A stretch of 33,662 bases of DNA from a virus: IMG/VR virus record IMGVR_UViG_3300048914_000159, positions 1 through 33,662 of that record. One strand, 5' to 3'. Shown one piece after another: positions 29,561 through 33,662 of this stretch. Numbering within the stretch: the stretch's first letter is position 1; every line of letters starts with the position of its first letter. The notes below the pieces were generated by a model. The model saw only the letters and a list, made by a program, of their open reading frames with translations. It ran no database searches and was not told the origin of the DNA. The position numbers and the translations under genes were made by a program.

Positions 29561-30610
29561 ATGAAACTCGAAGATGTCACCGCGAGCGGTTTACCGCCGA
29601 TCATCGCCGTGGACGTCAGTGTCTCGGCAGAGGAGGCGGTTCGCACCGCTTCCGTCGATTGCGTCATTATCGGCTCTGGCCTGCCGGTTTCTATTGGTCA
29701 GCCGGTCACACTCGCAGCGTCCGGGGAGGTCATTTTGACCGGATATGTTCGCGACATGGGAACCGGCTATGACGACCAGACGAGGACATTGAACATTGGC
29801 CTCGTTTCAAAAACGGTAGACCTCGTCGAGTGCAGCGCGGAGCACAAGACCGGCGAATGGATGGATAAGGATCTGTCCGAAATTGCCAATGATCTCGACA
29901 CGCTCGGGGTTGGGATCGAGACGGACGGATCGACCTTCGAGAAGGAACCACGCCACAAGCTGATCACCGGCGAAAGCGCGTTTCAGTCGATCGAGCGTCG
30001 CGCACGCGGCCGCGGCGTCCTCATCTACGACACGCCGAAGGGCAGGCTCAAACTTGCCACCAAACCGGAGGGAACCCACGCCGGCACGTTGAGACGCGGG
30101 GTCAACATCCTGAAGGGTGCAACAGCCAACTTCACGGAGCGCGGCAGGTACAGCGAGATCAAGGTTCGCGGACAGTCGACGGGCGCAAGCGACAAGGCTT
30201 CGTTGCGGCCGGAAGTCACGGCGAAGGACAGCGGTATCACACGGCGCAGGCCTCTGATTATCGCCCATGAAGGTGAGATCACGCCGGATCGCATGAAGAA
30301 GCGATCGCAATGGCAGGCGAACCGGGCGGCCGGGCAGTCGGTCACGGCAAGTTTGCCGGTCACTGGCTGGCGCGACGAAGCAGGGCAGCTGTGGCAGCGG
30401 AACTGGCTGGTGCAGGTCGAAGACGACTGGCTCGGGTTGAGCGGCCTGATGATCATTAAGGGCGTCTCGTTTCAGCAAGGGAATGAGGGCACCAAGGCGG
30501 TTCTCAGCCTTGCAGATCCCCGCGCCCTTGGCGGCGAAAACCCGCGCGGAAAGAGTGCTGCCGGATATGGCGCACCTGGTGCAGTCGAAGCGGAGTATCA
30601 GGACGAATGA
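29561..30610 (+). CDS. Baseplate hub protein, Mu gpP-like (349 aa)
   Basis: I take ATG 29561, eight bases after the previous stop, rather than longer readings through the gpN part. The segments DVSVSAEEAVRTASVDCVII, IGQPVTLAASGEVILTGYVR, TLNIGLVSKTVDLVECSAEH, KDLSEIANDLDTLGVGI and FQSIERRARGRGVLIYDTPK correspond to the Mu gp44 (gpP) hub family, structurally like T4 gp27. The C-terminal WRDEAGQLWQRNWLVQVEDD is also typical. It forms the hub that carries the spike. Confidence 0.85.
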   Translation: MKLEDVTASGLPPIIAVDVSVSAEEAVRTASVDCVIIGSGLPVSIGQPVTLAASGEVILTGYVRDMGTGYDDQTRTLNIGLVSKTVDLVECSAEHKTGEWMDKDLSEIANDLDTLGVGIETDGSTFEKEPRHKLITGESAFQSIERRARGRGVLIYDTPKGRLKLATKPEGTHAGTLRRGVNILKGATANFTERGRYSEIKVRGQSTGASDKASLRPEVTAKDSGITRRRPLIIAHEGEITPDRMKKRSQWQANRAAGQSVTASLPVTGWRDEAGQLWQRNWLVQVEDDWLGLSGLMIIKGVSFQQGNEGTKAVLSLADPRALGGENPRGKSAAGYGAPGAVEAEYQDE

Positions 30611-31089
30611 GCGGCACCCGGTTGGAACTCGACGGCGACGTCCATGAAAAGGATGGCCAGCAGTTCATGAGCGGACGCGGCCGGTTCTCCGATGGCTACA
30701 CAAAGATCCTTCGGATCGAGCCGCATGGTTTCATGTCCAACCCGGTAAAGGGCGCGAAAGCGCTGCTCATATCGCCGAACGGCAATCCCGACGAGGCATA
30801 CATCCTCGGCGGTGAGCATCCCGGTCATAGGCCTGCCGGTCTGCCGGGCGGGACGTCGGCGATCTACGATGCGGCGGGCAATATCATCAAGCTGGTCGGT
30901 ACCGGAATCGTCGCCGATGTCGCTGGCGATAGCTTCACGATCAAGGTCGGCGGCGTGCAAATGGTCATCTCAGCTGGCGGCGTCGAGATTACCGGTGGCT
31001 CTGTCACACATAACGGCAAAAATATTGGCGATACCCATGTGCATGGTGGGATCGAACCCGGCAGCAGCAATACCGATGTGCCAGCCTGA
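30607..31089 (+). CDS. Baseplate spike protein, Mu gp45 / gpV-like (160 aa)
   Basis: ATGA overlap with the hub gene. The N-terminal part is an OB-fold-like beta pattern, followed by a beta-helical repeat region (IIKLVGTGIVADVAGDSFTI, VGGVQMVISAGGVEITG). The tip is GDTHVHGG, with His144 and His146 forming the HxH motif that holds an iron ion at the apex in P2 gpV-type spikes. It pierces the outer membrane after sheath contraction. Confidence 0.88.
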   Translation: MSGTRLELDGDVHEKDGQQFMSGRGRFSDGYTKILRIEPHGFMSNPVKGAKALLISPNGNPDEAYILGGEHPGHRPAGLPGGTSAIYDAAGNIIKLVGTGIVADVAGDSFTIKVGGVQMVISAGGVEITGGSVTHNGKNIGDTHVHGGIEPGSSNTDVPA

Positions 31090-31097
31090 GGATTGTT

Positions 31098-31634
31098 ATG
31101 CTGAAAATCATTCCGGTCGACGACGAGCGCGAACCCTACCGCTCGCCCGATCTTCTCTGGGACGGCCTGAGTGGCGACCTCGATGTCAACGCCCTTACGC
31201 ATCCGACCGCGCCCGGTGACCTGCGCGCCGAGCAGGGGATCGCGACACAGGTGTTGATCTGCCTGATGACAGACAGGCGCGTCGAGCCCGAAGAGTTGCG
31301 CGATGGGGACCAGAACCGAGGCTGGCTCGGCGATAGCTTTGACATCAAGCTCGGCGAAACGCCGATCGGTTCTCGTCTCTGGTTGCTTCGCCGTGCCGCG
31401 ATCTTCGAGGGCATAGAGGTCACGGTCGAGGACTACATCCGCGAAGCCTTGCAGCCTCTTCTCGATCAGCGCGCCGTCGTCTCGATTGATGTGAACGTCA
31501 CCGTCGATCGGGCGCGAAACCGGATCGACTACGGCGTCGTGCTTCACGGCAAGCGCGGCGAACGGATATTCGACAGACAGTTTGAATTGCTATGGAGGCA
31601 GGCTGATGCCGTGGTCTATCCGCTCTCTCGCTGA
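31098..31634 (+). CDS. Baseplate protein, Mu gp46-like (178 aa)
   Basis: Matches the GP46 family pattern: LRAEQGIATQVLICLMTDRR, GWLGDSFDIKLGETPIGSRL, WLLRRAAIFEGIEVTVEDYI, REALQPLLDQRAVVSIDVNV. It is the counterpart of gpW-type baseplate wedge proteins (P2) or T4 gp25. Gene order spike, gp46, gp47, gp48 is exactly that of Mu. GAGG lies seven bases upstream. The 3' end overlaps the gp47-like gene by 29 bases. Confidence 0.85.
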   Translation: MLKIIPVDDEREPYRSPDLLWDGLSGDLDVNALTHPTAPGDLRAEQGIATQVLICLMTDRRVEPEELRDGDQNRGWLGDSFDIKLGETPIGSRLWLLRRAAIFEGIEVTVEDYIREALQPLLDQRAVVSIDVNVTVDRARNRIDYGVVLHGKRGERIFDRQFELLWRQADAVVYPLSR

Positions 31635-32688
31635 CGGCTCGTCTCGCCTGCGTGGCGCTTTCCGCCAGTATATGCCCGGCACAGATTCCGCGCTGAAGAA
31701 CAACTTCGTGACGGTAACCGTCAAAGTGCTTGCGGCGCTCGCACATGAGTTTGAGTTGCGCATGGCCTATCTGGCACAGCAACTCTTTCTTTCGACGGCA
31801 AGCGGCCAGTATCTCGCCTTGCATGCCTCCGATGTAGGGATCTACAGGCGGCCAGCATCTGCAGCGTCCGGAATTATCGAAGGTGCCGGTTTGCCCGGCA
31901 CGACTTATCCTGCCGGCATTCGCTTTTCTTCGGGCGGAAACACCTATGTTTCGACCGCCCCGGCTACCGCGCAGGCGGGCGGACAGCTGACGCTTCAGGT
32001 CGTCTCGGAGACGCTGTCGGCTTCCTCCAATCGCGATGCCGACGGGCTATTGACCCTTGCTGATCCTGTTCTTTGGCCAGACCTTGCAACGCAATGGGCT
32101 GTCGCAGCGGGCGGTCTGGGTGGTGGCGCGGATATCGAGAGCGATGAATCTCTGCGAACGCGCGGGCTGCAGCGCAAGCGCAACCCTCCAGGCGGCGGTA
32201 CGCTTACCGACTATGAGCGCATTGCTCTGTCTGTTCCGGGCGTTGCCAGGGCGTGGGCTTTTCGAGACACGCTTGCGCCGGGCTTCGTTGTCGTCTTCTT
32301 CCTGTTCGAGGGGCGCAGCGATCTCATTCCGCTCCCGGCCGATGTGGAAGCCGTCCAGGCTGCCATTGACGCCGGTCGTTTGATCCGTGTCGACGACAGC
32401 GTTGCACAGGCTCCGATCGCGCATCGGGTCGATATCGTCATCCACGACCTGTCGGCGGATACTGAAGATGTTCGTGCCCAGATCGCTACAAACCTGCGGG
32501 CGATGTTCCGGGACCGTTGCAGACCTGGGATACCTGCTGACGTCTTTATCCTGTCGCGGTCATGGATATCGGAAACGATCAGCCAGAGTGTTGGCGAAGA
32601 CAGGCATACGCTCGTCTCTCCGGCCGCTGACATCGTGCTGACCAACGGGCATTTTCCGGTAGTGGGGAATATCGCATATGGCTCGTGA
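31606..32688 (+). CDS. Baseplate J-like protein, Mu gp47-like (360 aa)
   Basis: Start ATG 31606, with GGAGG about eight bases upstream. Conserved baseplate J features are visible: FLSTASGQYLALHASDVGIY, then RRPASAASGIIEGAGLPGTT and YPAGIRFSSGGNTYVS. Further on are LGGGADIESDESLRTRGLQR, the PPGGGTLTDYERIALSVPGV segment and the C-terminal DVFILSRSWISETISQSV. The protein forms the baseplate wedges around the hub. It overlaps the gp48-like gene by 11 bases. Confidence 0.92.
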   Translation: MPWSIRSLADGSSRLRGAFRQYMPGTDSALKNNFVTVTVKVLAALAHEFELRMAYLAQQLFLSTASGQYLALHASDVGIYRRPASAASGIIEGAGLPGTTYPAGIRFSSGGNTYVSTAPATAQAGGQLTLQVVSETLSASSNRDADGLLTLADPVLWPDLATQWAVAAGGLGGGADIESDESLRTRGLQRKRNPPGGGTLTDYERIALSVPGVARAWAFRDTLAPGFVVVFFLFEGRSDLIPLPADVEAVQAAIDAGRLIRVDDSVAQAPIAHRVDIVIHDLSADTEDVRAQIATNLRAMFRDRCRPGIPADVFILSRSWISETISQSVGEDRHTLVSPAADIVLTNGHFPVVGNIAYGS

Positions 32689-33463
32689 TCCTGCCCGCCA
32701 TACGGTGACGACCGTCGCCTCGGCTGATCCGCAGACCATAGCTCTACCGGCACCATTCGATGCCTTGTCCAGTCCGACTAACGATGACCTGATCGGCGCC
32801 GGGCTGTCCTTGTGGCCGACGGGGGCGGCCTGGGGGACGCCGGACGGGCAGGCCATTGACCCTGAGAGTAATCTCGCCCGGTTCACCCGCGTCCTGGTGG
32901 CAGGGTTCGAATGGCTCTACGGGCGAGCGTTCCAGCTTGCTCGAGAGTCCACCGTCTCCGGTGTGGCGGACCTTCTTCCGGAATGGGAAGGCGATTACGG
33001 TCTGCCTGATAATTGCATCGATGAAATTTCCAGCACGGCCGAGCGGCTTCGTGCTCTGGAGGCCAAGGTCAACAGCCAGGCTGTTGTTCATCCTTCCGAT
33101 TTCATCCGCGTCGCATGGGCGTATGGCTTCGACATCGAGATCGAAGAGCCCGCGATCTTCGAGTGCGGCTTTTCCGAATGCGGTGGCGAGCACGAGACGG
33201 GCGCCGCGCGCGAGGAAACCTACTGGGTCATCCGCGTTCGCGACATGGCCGTAGACTACTTCCTTGTCGGCATCAGCGAGCTTGGTCAAGATCCGCTCTT
33301 TTCGTTCGGCGAGGCGGAGCGTCTGCTGTGCATCATGCGGCGTCTCGCGCCAGCCTGGACCGTCCCGGTTCTCTGGTCGAGCCGAGAGCAGTTCTACCTG
33401 GCCGACGGTAATGGCGCTGTCCTGACCAACGAAGCCAATCAGAAACTTATCGTCGTCACCTAA
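32678..33463 (+). CDS. Baseplate protein, Mu gp48 / YmfQ-like (261 aa)
   Basis: The gene follows baseplate J and has the YmfQ-type pattern: LWPTGAAWGTPDGQAIDPES, LARFTRVLVAGFEWLYGRAF, a WEGDYGLPDNCIDEISSTAE segment (typical 'WE..yGLP..'), RLRALEAKVNSQAVVHPSDF, FDIEIEEPAIFECGFSECGG and RLLCIMRRLAPAWTVPVLWS near the end. It links the baseplate to tail fibres. Confidence 0.85.
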   Translation: MARDPARHTVTTVASADPQTIALPAPFDALSSPTNDDLIGAGLSLWPTGAAWGTPDGQAIDPESNLARFTRVLVAGFEWLYGRAFQLARESTVSGVADLLPEWEGDYGLPDNCIDEISSTAERLRALEAKVNSQAVVHPSDFIRVAWAYGFDIEIEEPAIFECGFSECGGEHETGAAREETYWVIRVRDMAVDYFLVGISELGQDPLFSFGEAERLLCIMRRLAPAWTVPVLWSSREQFYLADGNGAVLTNEANQKLIVVT

Positions 33464-33475
33464 TCCCCGGGGATT
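33462..33475. repeat. 14-bp perfect palindrome after the gp48-like gene
   Basis: AATCCCCGGGGATT overlaps the TAA stop and lies eight bases before the next start. It has no loop and no T tract, so it is not a standard terminator. It may be a protein site or chance. Confidence 0.4.
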
Positions 33476-33482
33476 GAAACAC

Positions 33483-33662
33483 ATGAAGTATAATCCGCCT
33501 TACGGATCGGTCGATCCGAATGCGCCTTATGTCGACCGCAGTACGCCCGGTGCTATCAAGGGCTCTGCTGTCCCAGCTCCGGCGATCGAGGAACCGCAAA
33601 GGGAAATCGTCTCTGTCATCGAGGCCGCTGGTTTCGAGCCTGTCGGAGGGGAGGAGCAGCTG
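33483..33662 (+). CDS. Tail fibre-like protein N-terminus, partial
   Basis: The frame opens at ATG 33483 and remains open to the right edge (60 codons). It begins MKYNPPYGSVDPNAPYVDRS and continues with GAIKGSAVPAPAIEEPQREI and VSVIEAAGFEPVG. I recall this N-terminal pattern (IExPQREIV..I..aGL.P) from tail proteins of alphaproteobacterial and other phages that carry variable receptor-binding C-termini. Position directly after gp48 is that of Mu gene S. The receptor-binding part is outside the window. Confidence 0.75.
   Translation, partial: MKYNPPYGSVDPNAPYVDRSTPGAIKGSAVPAPAIEEPQREIVSVIEAAGFEPVGGEEQL

Overview
The window is the regulatory, early and structural part of a temperate tailed-phage genome, almost certainly a prophage or temperate phage of an alphaproteobacterium, most likely Rhizobiales (Rhizobium, Agrobacterium or Ensifer). 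This rests on the high GC content, on small phage proteins of a type I associate with rhizobial prophages, and on GANTC (CcrM-type) sites. No integrase, tRNA, attachment site or host gene is visible, so both ends of the element lie outside. The virion is predicted to be a myovirus that combines a lambda-type head (cos-type terminase, gpB portal, gpW, gpC protease, gpD, gpE, gpFII) with a Mu-type contractile tail (sheath, tube, frameshifted chaperone, tape measure, gpN, gpP, gp45 to gp48).

Layout. Positions 1-4556 (minus strand) hold a leftward early operon of eleven genes, nearly all joined by ATGA or TTGA overlaps and mostly of unknown function, with an HNH endonuclease and a three-cysteine Gp37/Gp68 (DUF5131) protein cut by the window edge. 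Positions 4589-6101 are a lambda-like immunity region: a left promoter and operator pair with a structured leader, a secreted cysteine-rich protein where lambda has rex, a cleavable CI/LexA-type repressor (minus strand), three right operators, and a short Cro-position gene on the plus strand. Five 16-bp sites share the consensus GCGGAAATNATTCCGC. In both main promoters the operator lies in the 17-bp spacer.

Positions 6101-14142 (plus) are the rightward early operon. It holds a Cro-position gene, a small Cys-rich ORF containing an intrinsic-terminator-like hairpin, a CII/CP76-like regulator behind two TTTCCC-N5-GGGAAA dyads, small HTH and membrane proteins, an N6-adenine methyltransferase, a C5-cytosine methyltransferase with six repeated recognition-region modules, a replication initiator whose gene carries iteron-like repeats, and a NusG paralogue. 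The NusG-like protein occupies the place of lambda Q. It is followed by a candidate late promoter and a strong intrinsic terminator, which suggests late-gene control by a NusG-type antiterminator.

Positions 14383-33662 (plus) are the late operon: a leader peptide, a GPZ-like protein, a candidate cos region (8-bp dyad plus GTTAAC repeats), the terminase subunits, the head genes, then the contractile tail genes up to the start of a tail-fibre-like gene that runs off the right edge. The tail-chaperone gene contains a T_TTT_TTT slippery heptamer with an open -1 frame, and the gpN homologue is split into two overlapping genes. All functions are inferred from reading the sequence and from recalled family features; no database search was run.
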